A DNA stretch of 64,000 bases from Antedon mediterranea (lineage: Eukaryota > Echinodermata > Crinoidea > Comatulida > Antedonidae). A program made the position numbers and the translations under genes. The notes under the pieces were generated by a model. That model saw only the letters and a program-made list of their open reading frames with translations, did not search any database and was not told the DNA's origin. This document shows, in pieces, positions 1-13,200 of the stretch (position 1 is its first letter; each line of letters opens with the position of its first letter). The DNA is taken from positions 191,001 through 255,000 of the forward strand of contig NC_092675.1 in assembly GCF_964355755.1 (NCBI RefSeq), written 5' to 3'.

Positions 1-1149
1 ACCATTTTTTTAAATTTCATTAGTGATCGTGTCAATTCCAGGTGATTTATTGTTCTTTGACCTTAAAATTGCGGTTTCAACAATATCTAAATTCAATTCA
101 ACATCTGAGAGAAATTCATCATTGTCGTTGTGGGCATTTTTTGTGGTTCTAATGTTATTAATAAAGGTATTAATTTGTTTAGTTCGTTCATCAATTTCGG
201 CCAAATTAGTTTTTCCTAATGTTTGCCAGTAATCAAGGGCTATTTGGTTCATTTCCTTTTCGTCGGAGACTATTTCACTAGAATCTGGTCTTTGGATACA
301 ACTAACAGGCTGGTTACGATTACTGCCTTTTAACAGTTTCCAAAAATCGCTACAGTTACGTCCACCTTTGTTTGCCAATTCAATAGACTTATTCACACGC
401 ATTTCAGTTATTTTAGTTTTAATCAGTTCTTTAGCATAAGACCGTTTCTCTTGGTAAGATTTCCATAAATCATCACCATTCTTATTGGGGTCGAGACCCT
501 TAGCCCATCTACGATGAAGACGCGATGCTTCCCTTCTATCTTTAATAGCCGCATCGACATTTTCATCAAACCAAGAGTTGCATTTAATGTTAACATTATT
601 TTTCTTAATTCCTATACCCTTTGTCGCGGCCAATATAAGGTTATTTTTCCATGAATCCCAAAGACAATTAACATCATTAAAAGAATCTGCATCCCATTCA
701 CGAAACAATATCCGAATGTGTTGCTTAAACAAAGAAAAATCTTGATTCCTTTGGATATTCCAACATATTATGCTATTTTGATAATTAATATTTTTATGAT
801 AGATATTATTAATATATAATTTAAGGAGAAGGACATTGTGGTCACTCCCAAGGCCCATCACCCTGTCGTCATCAATAATAAATTCATTTACACAATTGAG
901 TACACTATTAGAGCATAACATGTAATCAATTGTACTTTGCAAGTTATTCCTGAACCATGTAAATTTCCCCGTACAATGATCACTACAATTTAAAATAGCT
1001 AAGTTTGAATTGTCACAAAAATTCAATAGCCGTACACCATTAGAGTTTAAAACAGGATCACCATTGGATATTTCCCCACCGATTCTGGCATAATTATTAC
1101 GTCTCTCTGTGTGATGTGATGTGTGATGTGATGTGTGATCTAGCGCCAC
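1..1149 (-). mobile_element. 5'-truncated LINE: endonuclease C-terminus, linker and start of reverse transcriptase
   Basis: An open frame reads on the minus strand from 1149 and runs off the left edge. Its first third matches the C-terminal half of an APE-type endonuclease: a conserved FTWFR strand, then DYML, then the GSDHN motif that carries the catalytic Asp-His. A basic linker follows, and the end holds the first reverse transcriptase motif (KNNKSPGIDTI). The N-terminal part of the endonuclease is missing, so the copy is 5'-truncated; the truncation point is marked by a short TGATGTG repeat at about 1110-1140. The Met at 1149 is therefore probably not a native start. The clade is unresolved. 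The frame is uninterrupted, so the copy may be fairly young. The remainder of the RT should lie to the left of this window. Confidence 0.85.
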
Positions 1150-1179
1150 CTATTTTTACGGTAACTAAGGGAGACACAC

Positions 1180-1235
1180 ATTGATTGTTGGACGTACGGC
1201 GGCGCGGCGGACGCGACGACTTAATTATTTACAAA
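1180..1235 (+). promoter_or_regulatory. CpG-rich patch, possible TTLL7 promoter core
   Basis: A short burst of CG dinucleotides stands out from surrounding AT-rich sequence, about 3 kb upstream of the first coding exon. No TATA box or initiator is obvious. It could equally be flank of the LINE to the left. The assignment rests only on composition and position. Confidence 0.2.
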
Positions 1236-3251
1236 CAAGATGTAGAGAGATATGATGGGGACGGGGTAATTGCGATTTCGAGGTCAGCCTGTTGTTAAAC
1301 TATTATAATCGATACATATCGATCAATTTATTAAGTGGAATGTAACTTGTGTTTATACGTCTTATAGTGCCTCATTAACACCTCATAAAAGCAGGGATTA
1401 CATCCAGCCTGCAGGTTAAATACAACAGTGGCAAACACTAATCTGCATCATCAGTGCCAGTGAGTGGGTGAGTCCATCCATCGCGGTCAGAGTCCGACTG
1501 CTGCTGTTGTCACACTATATACGGCTACGCTACCTAGGCCAGGCCTAACATTTCAGCCTAGGCCTAGTCATCCCATATAGCTAGATAGATGTTGTCAAGT
1601 GTTCGAGGTGAGGTACGTTGTTGATGGGAATTATTTCATTGTATGTACTGTATGTTGTTGGTGATGGTGTGGGCATAGAAGTTGAAAAAATTAATTTAAT
1701 CCGCGTTGACGGTTGACTACTGCTAGTGCTAGGCCTATAGGCTACTAGGCTAGTACTACAAAAAAATGAATTACTTTTGTTTTGTCAATGTTGGGTAAGT
1801 AGAGCTAGGCCTACTATACGATAAATAATTATTATTAATAACTTTTCAGTGCAAGTTTTACAATCACAATAATTGCTTAATAATTATGTATACTTTTTGG
1901 GGCTATAACCGGTATGCGTATCCGATTAAGAATGTACACTTATGACGTTTGGCTGCATGCATTGTATTTAAACAAGTCTAAATAGTGTTCTCAGAGTTGT
2001 TATGAATCAGTTAGCGTATCTACACCGAGTAGTATACCGACTAGTCTGTTTTTATTTAATATTTCATCTGTGATTCTGTTTTATTTGCTGAGACTTTCAT
2101 GTGAATGAAGCATTTCTTTACAATACAAAAAGCCAAGAAAACTCATTTTTTGTCACGAGTCACATTCTCCCACAATACCAGTGGAAAATAATGTCTGATT
2201 TTCAGACTTAATAAAGCAGAATTTGGAATGTTTGTCTTTTAATATTAATTTATTTTTAGACTTTTTGGTAGCTACAGTATTTGAGAAGAGCAATATCTTA
2301 TTCTTATTCAAGCAAGTAGATGAATATTATGATAATCAAAAATTGTGGCAATAAAAATAAATAGGTGCCCATTGTATCCTGAAAATGCTATAAATGAGTT
2401 TTTTAAATGAATCAAAAGAGGATGAATGTTTGACAAAAGATGGGCGTTTGTTCTAAAGAGAAGATACAACAAAGGGAAATAATAACATTCTTGTTTTGTG
2501 GATTACAAAAAGAAGGCCAATCAATACAGTACCTCAAAGAGCATGAGATTTAACCTTCATCATTTAAAAATGTAGTTATTAAAAATTTACTGTATGCTCA
2601 AGCCTATAATTACTCAATACTTAAACCTGAGAAAATAGCCCTTTATTGTGCTTTGCAATGTCAAATACAATGGCTTTTGTTATGATACACAACCCCCTGG
2701 GGGTCTATTGTGTCACTGGATGACAGTCAGTAATTCAGCATCTTAGTGTTTATTTGTATCACCTATTAATTGTGATAAAGTTGGAGTGTATTTACTTCAC
2801 ATTAGGAACAATACAGTTAAACCATTCTGTTTTGTAAATTGTTTTATTTAAAACAATCACAGAGGCATACTTTTTTACCAGAATTTATTTTTTATTTTAA
2901 TGATAACAACACGTTAATTAGTATTAAAACATTTAATTAAAGTTTTAACATTTTATAAAGTATATTCTTGTTTTTAAGAATACTTTTTATCTATATTATC
3001 ACTTCATTTTTTAGTATTTTGATGTTTTAATGTATTTTCAGTTTAAATGTATAATTGCCAAAAAAAAGTAAAATGTTCAGTTTATGGATCAATAAATAAT
3101 CTTGAATCATAATAGCTGCTAGCTGGTATCAGGTTTTGGTATAAAACACAGCATAACTTTGTTACTCCAGTTCTGATCGACTTTTAAATTTAGTTTCATT
3201 TGGTTGCAAGTTGCATTTCATTAAACGGGGAACATTGTCAATAACAATCAG

Positions 3252-3430
3252 AATTTGGAGTTAGTAGGAAACATTAGTGTGTTACTGTTTTTTTTCTATA
3301 CTGTACCTCACTAGCGAAAATATAGATTCCCTGCATCAGACAATTTGGAGTTAGTAGGAAACATTAGTGTGTTACTGTTTTTTTCTATACTGTACCTCAC
3401 TAGCAAAAATATAGATTCCCTACATCAGAC
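3252..3430. repeat. Two-copy 90 bp tandem duplication
   Basis: A 90 bp segment beginning AATTTGGAGTTAGTAGG occurs at 3252-3341 and again at 3342-3430, differing only at a T-run length and a few bases. It looks recent. No coding content. Confidence 0.9.
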
Positions 3431-3727
3431 AATTTTTTTTATAGTTTTCAAAATTTCTTCATGGCTGCCATGCTAATACTGATATCTACAGTATCTAGTC
3501 AGTTCATGATGTCTCCATAGTGATTGTGTTAATTCAACATGTCCTACTTAATCATTTTAAGCATCACAAACACAATGTGCTTCTTGCAAGTATTATTGTT
3601 TCTCTTTCCAATAAAACGGTTTCCAAGTTTGTTTATCTGTTTCCAAGGCAACTATTTTGATTGCTCATCACTGTATTCATGAACACTTGTTATTTTTTCA
3701 ATGACACATGTTTCTTAAGCTCTTTAT

Positions 3728-3860
3728 TTATATCAAACTTTATGTGACAAAAAAAAGTGATGTGCCCATGTATAGACAGGATGATGTCCTATCACTACCA
3801 TATTTGGGCATATCATTACCATATTTGGGTATATCACACTTTTTTTGTCAAATAGCTTAA
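3728..3860. repeat. Relic copy of the CTCTGTCTACACTATCAAAC inverted-repeat element
   Basis: The core matches the other copies in this window: ATCAAACTTTATGTGAC, then GTGATGTGCCCATGTAT, a GATGATGTC box, ACCATATTTGGGCATAT twice, and TTTTTTGTCAAA near the far end. The outermost terminal repeats are eroded. It is a non-autonomous element with no coding capacity. Confidence 0.65.
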
Positions 3861-4203
3861 TGAATACTGCAAGATTGCACTTTTGACGTCTTTGTATTGA
3901 ACCTTACAATTAACAAAATGCAAATTTTAATATACAATAGATCTAATATTTCATAAATTTTGATTGACAACGGATCTTATTGAGTATTGTGTAACTGTAC
4001 ACCATCAGTTACAGTACTACAATACATCACAACCAGAAAGTGGTCAAGCAAACAATTTTCCTTTTAAATGACAGATACTGTGGATACATTACACTTTTAC
4101 TTTGTGCAATGTTTTTTTAATTTGAAATAGTTCTCTAGTGAAAAATGTTTCATTTCATTAATATTTGTTAAATTTCTAAATAAAAAATATTTTTGATTTG
4201 CAG

Positions 4204-4291
4204 TGCATTATTGGTTATCAAATGGTTAACACAAGTGACCTTTGAAGATGAACATTAGTGCAACATTAAGTGTTGTATAACAAAGTTAAAG
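4204..4291 (+). promoter_or_regulatory. TTLL7 5' untranslated segment with two upstream ORFs
   Basis: A good 3' splice site (TTTGATTTGCAG) ends at 4203 and the TTLL7 start codon is at 4292. Between them are two short upstream ORFs, 4222-4245 (7 codons plus stop) and 4248-4280 (10 codons plus stop). An in-frame TAG at about 4255 precedes the main ATG, which supports 4292 as the real start. Upstream ORFs of this kind commonly damp translation of the main frame; that role is inferred. Confidence 0.55.
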
Positions 4292-7200
4292 ATGCCTTCA
4301 ACATCCGGAGGTATTGAAGGGGGAGGTGTGAATCACAGTGGAGATGATGTCAGCATTCAAAACACAAGTAAATACAACAGTATAATTACTTCATTAATTA
4401 GTACCCTGTATCATAATAGAAGATAAGTCTAGGTTCTAGATGGAGTTTTGACTTAATATTAGTAAAAAGATACATTTTTACATATTGCATTTCATACGTA
4501 CTGTATACTGCTTGTAAACTTGGGCAAAAATAAAAAAAGGCGACTGGTGGACTAACATAAAAAAAGTTTTGAAAGCTCTGTTGATTGTTGTAGGCTTCTT
4601 GCTAAGTAGAGTATATACAATTTGTCCTATATCATACTGTAAACAATCTTAGAAAACGTATTGTGTGTGTACAGTATAACAAGTTACTGTGTATCGTACA
4701 TTAAGTACTGTAGAGCAAAATGTCACATGTGATGTAATGCAGTATTAATCCTAACTTAACATGGTATAGGAATCACATGTGTTACTGTATCATACCATGG
4801 AGCTATAAAATTAGATAATTTTCCATGATCATACAATACAAATACATATTATAGATACAGTACCAACAAGTGGTTGTTGTTGATTGACCTGCAATATATT
4901 GGATTATTTAGAGCATAATTATTATAATATAATATTCACCATTAATTGTGTGTTAAGTATATATAATGTAATAAACATTTAACAAGTAATATTTACTGTG
5001 TTTTAATATTAACATGCATGAATATAGATTGAGATTAATGTTTTTACTTTAATCAGTCTTACATCATTTATTCCTTAGATGAATTGTCAGATAGGAAAAT
5101 AGAAGCGAGGAGAGATGACATGCTTGAAAATAGAAGTCAATTTGCGACCAAAAGTCGACACCATACAACAAGAAAGAAAACCAAGAGGCGGAAATTGTTA
5201 ATATCTTTAAATGTCTCGGCTACAAAATATGAAATTGGTAATAATTAATGTGTTTTGTGTTTTTTAGGTTTACTGAATGTTTTACTGTAAACATGTATTG
5301 AATGATATTCATGCTTTAACTTCAGAATTTATGATCAACTTCATACCATTACATAAATAAAATAATATAATTATGATTCTTAGTACAGTACCGGACAGAA
5401 TTATTGCATATTTTGACAAATCTGGTATTCATCTATTTTGTACCATACAATAAAAGTCATATCATGATTTGCAACAGTTGACTACTATACTGTATTGTTT
5501 TTACAATTCCCCATTAAACTTTTTTTATATTTTTTCCAGTCCGGAAAGTTGCACATGAGTTTGGTAATTTATCAGATTTAGATGAAGACCCTTCGTGGTA
5601 AGTACTGTTTTAAAAATAATCAATTATTCAAAGCTCATATAAAGCTCAAACCTACAGCTCTTTTGCTGCTTTTGTATTTATATATAAGTATAACTTTCAA
5701 TATTTGATATTGAACTTATGAGAAAATTGCATGTGGTGGTTATCGTTAATCAATTATGTTACATGATTATTAACCAAAAAGAGTTTCATATTTTCCTCTT
5801 CATTTTTAATTGTAAGTTATACCTAAGATATGGCAATAATTTGATAAATACAATTTCTCACTTTTGTCTTTAGTTTTTTGTTCTGGAATGACACAGCCGT
5901 TCCAAACGAGAGAATAGCGGAATTAAAACCATATCAGGTTAGTATTTTATTGCATAAATCTAAAGCTCTGTCTACACTATCAAACTAGTTTGACAAAAAA
6001 AAAGAAACAAATAGAAAGTAGCAAATTAGTTTCAGCACACTACTGCCAGTCGCTGCAATGGCAATAACAGATGGTGCTGTATAACATTTTTTTAGCACTA
6101 CAGCATTTAAAGAACATATAAATCCTGCCTCTTGTACTTAAAACAGCTTGTATCAATGAAGATTTACAGACATGCAAATGTATCATTTGAATCATTAATT
6201 GAAAACCATTTTATTTGTCATTGTAGAGAATTAATCATTTTCCTGCCATGGGTGAGATCTGCCGCAAAGACTGTCTCGCAAGAAATTTAGCAAAGTAAGT
6301 CATTTTTTTTTTTTTTTTTTTTTTTTATTCAGTATATTACACAGAGGCGCCTTACAAGATGGAACCATCTTAGCTTCAAGGCGCCTCAGATTAACAAATA
6401 CAACATTTTAAAATAACTAACAGAAACATCAATTAAATCTTCCAGAATTAACAAGAAATTGTTGTACATAATAAAATAATAAAGCATTTTCACAATTCGA
6501 AAGAAGATCGGAACCAAAAATAAAAATTTCACTTAAAAATGTAAAATTAAATGTTAAAGAAAAATCCTTGGCTAAGATATCCTCAATAATTGAGTTAGCG
6601 CTTACAAGTAGAATATCTCTTTGTGTATTATAATTAGGGCAGTAACATAAGAAATGAAGCGGATTCTCAACATTAAAGCCACAAGTACAATTTGGATTGT
6701 CCCGAAGTCCATGTAAGAATAAATGCGAATTGAGACAGCTGAAACCAAGTCGGATTCTAGTGTGAATTTGGTTAATCTTCTTATCACCTGTATCATAATA
6801 AGAACGTTTTTTTGTTTCAAACAAATTGGATTTCAGTAGCAATTTTTTAAACTCAACAAGAAATGAGGAATTTTTTATTTCATTATTTAACTCATTCCAA
6901 TGTGTTATAATAGATGGGACAAAAGATAAACGATATGATGTGGTCTTACAAAATGGAATTATTATATTTCGGATGTTACGCAAGTTATAAACTTCAATAT
7001 TGTCAGAAAAATTAAATAAGGAGTAAAGTAAGTCATTTAGTGGCCTTATTTAATCTAGTTTTACATAAACATTATTAAAGATGTACAGTTACTGTAAGTG
7101 GTGGATAAGAAATTGGTTTATTCCAGATGAACACAAAGAAGACCATACAGTAGAACCACTATTAAGGGGACACCTTTGGGACACAAATCAGCGCGTCCTC

Positions 7201-10200
7201 TAAATACTAATAGAAATGTCCCCTGGATAAGGGTTGGCTGCAGTGTATATATTGCTGCCTGCCACTAGTTTGTTTCACAAGAAAGTGTCCCCTGGATAAG
7301 GGTTGGCTGCAGTGTATATATTGCTGCCTGCCACTAGTTTGTTTCACAAGAAAGTGTCCCCTGGATAAGGGTTGGCTGCAGTGTATATATTGCTGCCTGC
7401 CACTAGTTTGTTTCACAAGAAAGTGTCCCCTGGATAAGGGTTGGCTGCAGTGTATATATTGCTGCCTGCCACTAGTTTGTTTCACAAGAAAGTGTCCCCT
7501 GGATATTAGGGTTGGCTGCTGTGTATATATTGCTGCCTGCCACTAGTTTGTTTCACAAGAAAGTGTCCCCTGGATAAGGGTTGGCTGCAGTGTATTTATT
7601 GCTGCCTGCCACTAGTTTGTTTCACAAGAAAGTGTCCCCTGGGTAAGGGTTGGCTGCAGTGTATATATTGCTGCCTGCCACTAGTTTGTTTCACAAGAAA
7701 GTGTCCCCTGGATAAGGGTTGGCTGCAGTGTATATATTACTGCCACTAGTTTGTTTCACAAGAAAGTGTCCCCTTATTAATAGTGGTGTCCCTAAGTAGG
7801 GGATCTACTGTATTCTTAAAAGTTTCTAAATAATTTACTCAAATACAATTTGTCTTTATTTGTAATATCATTATTATTATTATTTTTACATAGAATGATG
7901 AAGGTACATCCACATGAATACAATTTTTCTCCCAAAACCTGGATCTTTCCCGCGGAATACAGTGCATTTCAATGTTACGTACGAGAACTGAAACGCAAAA
8001 ATAAGAAGCAGACTTTCATAGTGAAACCTTCGAATGGCTCAATGGGCCAAGGGTATGTATTCATCTTTGTTAAGCTCTGTCTACACTATCAAACTATAGT
8101 TTGTCAAAAAAGTGTGATGTGTCCAAATATGGTAGCGATATGCCCAAATATGGTATTGATATGGCATCATGTTCATGTATGGGCACCTCACTTTTTTTTT
8201 CACATAAAGTTTGTTAAAGTTAGTGTTAGACAGAGCTTTACAGATCTTTTTATTTGTACCGTAATAAACTATTTTCTGTTTTGTAGACTAGAGGCAAATG
8301 ATTTTCAAATTTACAGTAGTATTAAACCTTCCTAGTACAATTCTGGCAATTTTGATACACCATGTATATGAATGCGTACTGTAGCAAAAATATAACAAAA
8401 ATCACACAAACTCTCTCTCTCTTGTACATTATAATAGATTCATTTATTCTTAAACAAGTATATATATATATATAGTATAAAAGACACTTGTATACTATAC
8501 TTTGAGCGTTGAATAAACAGTCATTCCACTCAATGAAACAATAAACTCCTAAATAAAATCAATACATTTTACAATGTTTAAACCACTTGTTTTATTTGCA
8601 TGTGTTATTTAAAAGTTGAAAGTCCAATTCAATCCATTTATATATCATATTCTTAGTTCAAAATGGTACATAACATAACACATAATAAACATGTACACAA
8701 TGAGAATGTATTTGTTTAAATGTAGAATGATAAACAATATTATCACAAAAGTAGAAGACATTTACATATAAATATCTGATTTATTTATGATTTATTAAAT
8801 TTTTTTCCCATTAATTTTCTTTTCTAGCATTTCTTTATTTCGAAATGGTGAGAGAATTCAACAACAAGACCATACAATTGTTCAGGAGTATCTAGATCGG
8901 CCTTTCTTATTGGAAGGTTACAAATTTGACCTCCGTATTTATGTTTTGGTGACATCATGTGACCCTTTAAGAGTTTTCCTTTTTAATGATGGCCTTGTTA
9001 GATTGAGTACACAAAAGTATGCCTCCCCATCAGATGGAAATGTGGTGAGTCAGAATATTGTTGAATATTTATTAATTGTTTGAATTTCAATAATTAATAA
9101 CTTTGGTTTTGACCAATGTACACCATTATATGCATGCATTGAGGATGTATAGTAATAGTACTAGTACAGTATGTTAGGGTTAGGTTATGCATGCATTGAG
9201 GATGCATGGTAATAGTACTAGTACAGTATGTTAGGGTTAGGTTATGCATGCATTGAGGTTGTATAGTAATAGTACTAGTACAGTATGTTAGGGTTAGGTT
9301 ATGCATGCATTGAGGATGCATAGTAATAGTACTAGTACAGTATGTTAGGGTTAGGTTATGCATGCATTGAGGATGTATAGTAATAGTACTAGTACAGTAT
9401 GTTAGGGTTAGGTTATGCATGCATTGAGGATGCATAGTAATAGTACTAGTACAGTATGTTAGGGTTAGGTTATGCATGCATTGAGGATGCATGGTAATAG
9501 TACTAGTACAGTATGTTAGGGTTAGGTTATGCATGCATTGAGGATGCATGGTAATAGTACTAGTACAGTATGTTAGGGTTAGGTTATGCATGCATTGAGG
9601 ATGTATAGTAATAGTACTAGTACAGTATGTTAGGGTTAGGTTATGCATGCATTGAGGATGCATGGTAATAGTACTAGTACAGTATGTTAGGGTTAGGTTA
9701 TGCATGCATTGAGGATGCATGGTAATAGTACTAGTACAGTATGTTAGGGTTAGGTTATGCATGCATTGAGGTTGTATAGTAATAGTACTAGTACAGTATG
9801 TTAGGGTTAGGTTATGCATGCATTGAGGATGCATGGTAATAGTACCAGTACAGTATGTTAGGGTTAGGTTATGCATGCATTGAGGATGTATAGTAATAGT
9901 ACTAGTACAGTATGTTAGGGTTAGGTTATGCATGCATTGAGGATGCATGGTAATAGTACTAGTACAGTATGTTAGGGTTAGGTTATGCATGCATTGAGGA
10001 TGCATGGTAATAGTACTAGTACAGTATGTTAGGGTTAGGTTATGCATGCATTGAGGTTGTATAGTAATAGTACTAGTACAGTATGTTAGGGTTAGGTTAT
10101 GCATGCATTGAGGATGCATGGTAATAGTACTAGTACAGTATGTTAGGGTTAGGTTATGCATGCATTGAGGATGCATAGTAATAGTACTAGTACAGTATGT

Positions 10201-13200
10201 TAGGGTTAGGTTGTGCATGCATTGAGGATGCATGGTAATAGTACTAGTACAGTATGTTAGGGTTAGGTTATGCATGCATTGAGGATGCATGGTAATAGTA
10301 CTAGTACAGTATGTTAGGGTTAGGTTATGCATGCATTGAGGATGCATGGTAATAGTACTAGTACAGTATGTTAGGGTTAGGTTATGCATGCATTGAGGAT
10401 GCATGGTAATAGTACTAGTACAGTATGTTAGGGTTAGGTTGTGCATGCATTGAGGATGTATAGTAATAGTACCAGTACAGTATGTTAGGGTTAGGTTGTG
10501 CATGCATTGAGGATGCATAGTAATAGTACTAGTACAGTATGTTAGGGTTAGGTTATGCATGCATTGAGGATGCATGGTAATAGTACTAGTACAGTATGTT
10601 AGGGTTAGGTTATGCATGCATTGAGGATGCATAGTAATAGTACTAGTACAGTATGTTAGGGTTAGGTTGTGCATGCATTGAGGATGCATAGTAATAGTAC
10701 TAGTACAGTATGTTAGGGTTAGGTTGTGCATGCATTGAGGATGCATAGTAATAGTACTAGTACAGTATGTTAGGGTTAGGTTATGCATGCATTGAGGATG
10801 CATGGTAATAGTACTAGTACAGTATGTTAGGGTTAGGTTATGCATGCATTGAGGATGTATAGTAATAGTACTAGTACAGTATGTTAGGGTTAGGTTATGC
10901 ATGCATTGAGGATGCATGGTAATAGTACTAGTACAGTATGTTAGGGTTCGGTTGTGCATGCATTGAGGTTGTATAGTAATAGTACTAGTACAGTATGTTA
11001 GGGTTAGGTTGTGCATGCATTGAGGATGCATGGTAATAGTACTAGTACAGTATGTTAGGGTTAGGTTGTGCATGCATTGAGGATGCATGGTAATAGTACT
11101 AGTACAGTATGTTAGGGTTAGGTTATGCATGCATTGAGGATGCATGGTAATAGTACTAGTACAGTATGTTAGGGTTAGGTTATGCATGCATTGAGGATGC
11201 ATGGTAATAGTACTAGTACAGTATGTTAGGGTTAGGTTGTGCATGCATTGAGGATGCATGGTAATAGTACTAGTACAGTATGTTCAATATGTGTACATTT
11301 TTTAGTCATTTTTTTGGTGATACTTTGAAGAGTTCTGTATAAATAACATAAATTATGTGCTTTGTATTTTAGTGTTATAATGATGAGCAATTATATTGAA
11401 AAGTCATTGAGATTTCAGTTTTTAATTAACACCAATCATATTTTAGCTTTTGATATGAGGTTTGTTTTTTGGCTAGCGATGTTAAGTATTTATTAACTAT
11501 TATACAATACAATTTATCTTTGCAGGAACAATTGTATATGCATCTCACAAACTACTCGATTAACAAGAGAAGTGAGAACTTTCAACGCAATGAAGATGTT
11601 ACCAAGGGCAGCAAAAGATCCATTCAGTTCTTTAATGATTACCTCCGCAAGAATGATTACGATGTTGCCGCCATATGGAAAAGCATTGCGGTGAGTTCTC
11701 TTCATTCTTAAGCTCAGTCATTTTTTGTCACATAAACTTTGATAGTGCAGACCGGGCTTTTCTCTTAAAAGTCACACAAGGTTTTTGGCATACCCAAATG
11801 GAATCTGTCCCTTTTGTTAAATAAATGCCCTTGAGATTATAAGGTAATGATCACCATAAGTAATATTGAGTATGATTCTATTACCACAAAACCAACATTG
11901 GTAAATGTAAATATCTCATTTTGTGTCATTGTCTTAGACTTTAGGAAGTGTAAAACCATGACTAAACTAAATTTTGTAACATAATAAGAACAAAACTTTT
12001 AGGCTGGTATCACCAGTCAAAGTTACTTATACTTACTGAAATAAGTACTGAAATAATCAAATAATCGCAAACAATAATAAAAAAATAAAATGATAATACT
12101 AAACTAACTTATTTTGTTTGTTATGCGTTGATACTGTATCTACATATGACTCACTTTAACAGTACAATAAATTGTGTGTTTGTTTAGCCAAACACAATTA
12201 ATCAGGATATAAACAACTTTTACCTTCTTTCAGGACGTGATAAACAAAACGTTGATTGTTTCTGAGCCGCATGTGTTGCATGCCTATAGGATGTGCCGGC
12301 CAGGAACTGCTGGCAATGACAGTGTTTGTTTTGAAATACTTGGGTTTGACATATTCCTTGATAAGTCACTCAAACCTTGGTTGTTAGAGGTAAGACATCG
12401 CGCCATCTTTTTTATACAAATCCTAATTGCAGATATCAATAAAATCTCTTCTTGTAAATATATTCTGGACTCGCCTTGGAACTTGACTTTTTGGTCCAGC
12501 CAAAAATTGTACATACAGTATAACATTATAAAAGTGTGTTATACAAAACATGTCTATTAGCTTCATAATGTCAATAATGAAATGATAACCTAAAAATAAA
12601 GTTTGAAATTGAAAAGAATGTCCTTCTTTGTGGCATACCTATTAAATGAGAGGTTCTGCTGTATTCTTAAAAGTTTCTCAATAATTTACTCAAATAACAC
12701 ATTTATGTCCGTAATAAGGGAAATTTTGTTGGGTCTTAAGGTGTCCTCTTAATAGCGTTCGACTAAAAAGTAAAGGTAAATAATTGTGCATTTTAAAAAT
12801 AAAATTTTAAAAGTTCTTCAAAATGAGGTTTGGCTCTATACTAACCAATGCTCTAGGAATTGTAGGAATGTAACTAACTGAAAAAATCATTTTACTAGAT
12901 TTTTTTTTTCTATTCGTTTAGATTAATCGAGCTCCAAGTTTTGGAACAGATGAGAAGATTGATCTGGATATTAAAGGTGCTTTACTGCATGATGCATTTA
13001 GATTAATCAACATGAAGCCATCAGATAGACGGAAGGGAATGGCAGCCCAGAAGGCAGAGTCAAGACGGAGACTGTTCAGGCCTAGCAAACGATTAGACTT
13101 GGATTTGACAGTAAGTGAACACTACCACAGTAAACAATTGGCATCATTGTCATTAGCCAAAAGAGGACCTGAATAAAAAAGAAAATTTTTCATGAATATA

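Larger units (their letters stand above)
1150..4203. other. Region upstream of TTLL7: putative promoter, 5' noncoding exon and first intron
   Basis: There is no convincing coding region. The stretch 1185-1225 is unusually CpG-rich for this AT-rich window (several CG and GGCGGCGCGG runs), and 1530-1810 is dense in TAGGCCTA-type strings. Candidate splice donors (GAGGTGAGG, GAGGTACGT) occur near 1605-1618, so a noncoding TTLL7 exon could end there and splice to the acceptor at 4203. That is inference; no transcript evidence is available. The rest is AT-rich, with one 90 bp tandem duplication and one inverted-repeat element relic. Confidence 0.35.

Noticed and set aside
7850-8335. A 161-codon plus-strand open frame as a separate gene
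   Set aside because: Its middle part is TTLL7 exon 6 (7894-8052); the rest is intron and a MITE read through.
9094-11259. A 721-codon open frame on the minus strand
   Set aside because: It is a translation of the 57 bp minisatellite (19 codons per unit). It lies in an intron of TTLL7, has no non-repetitive protein segment and would be antisense to the gene.
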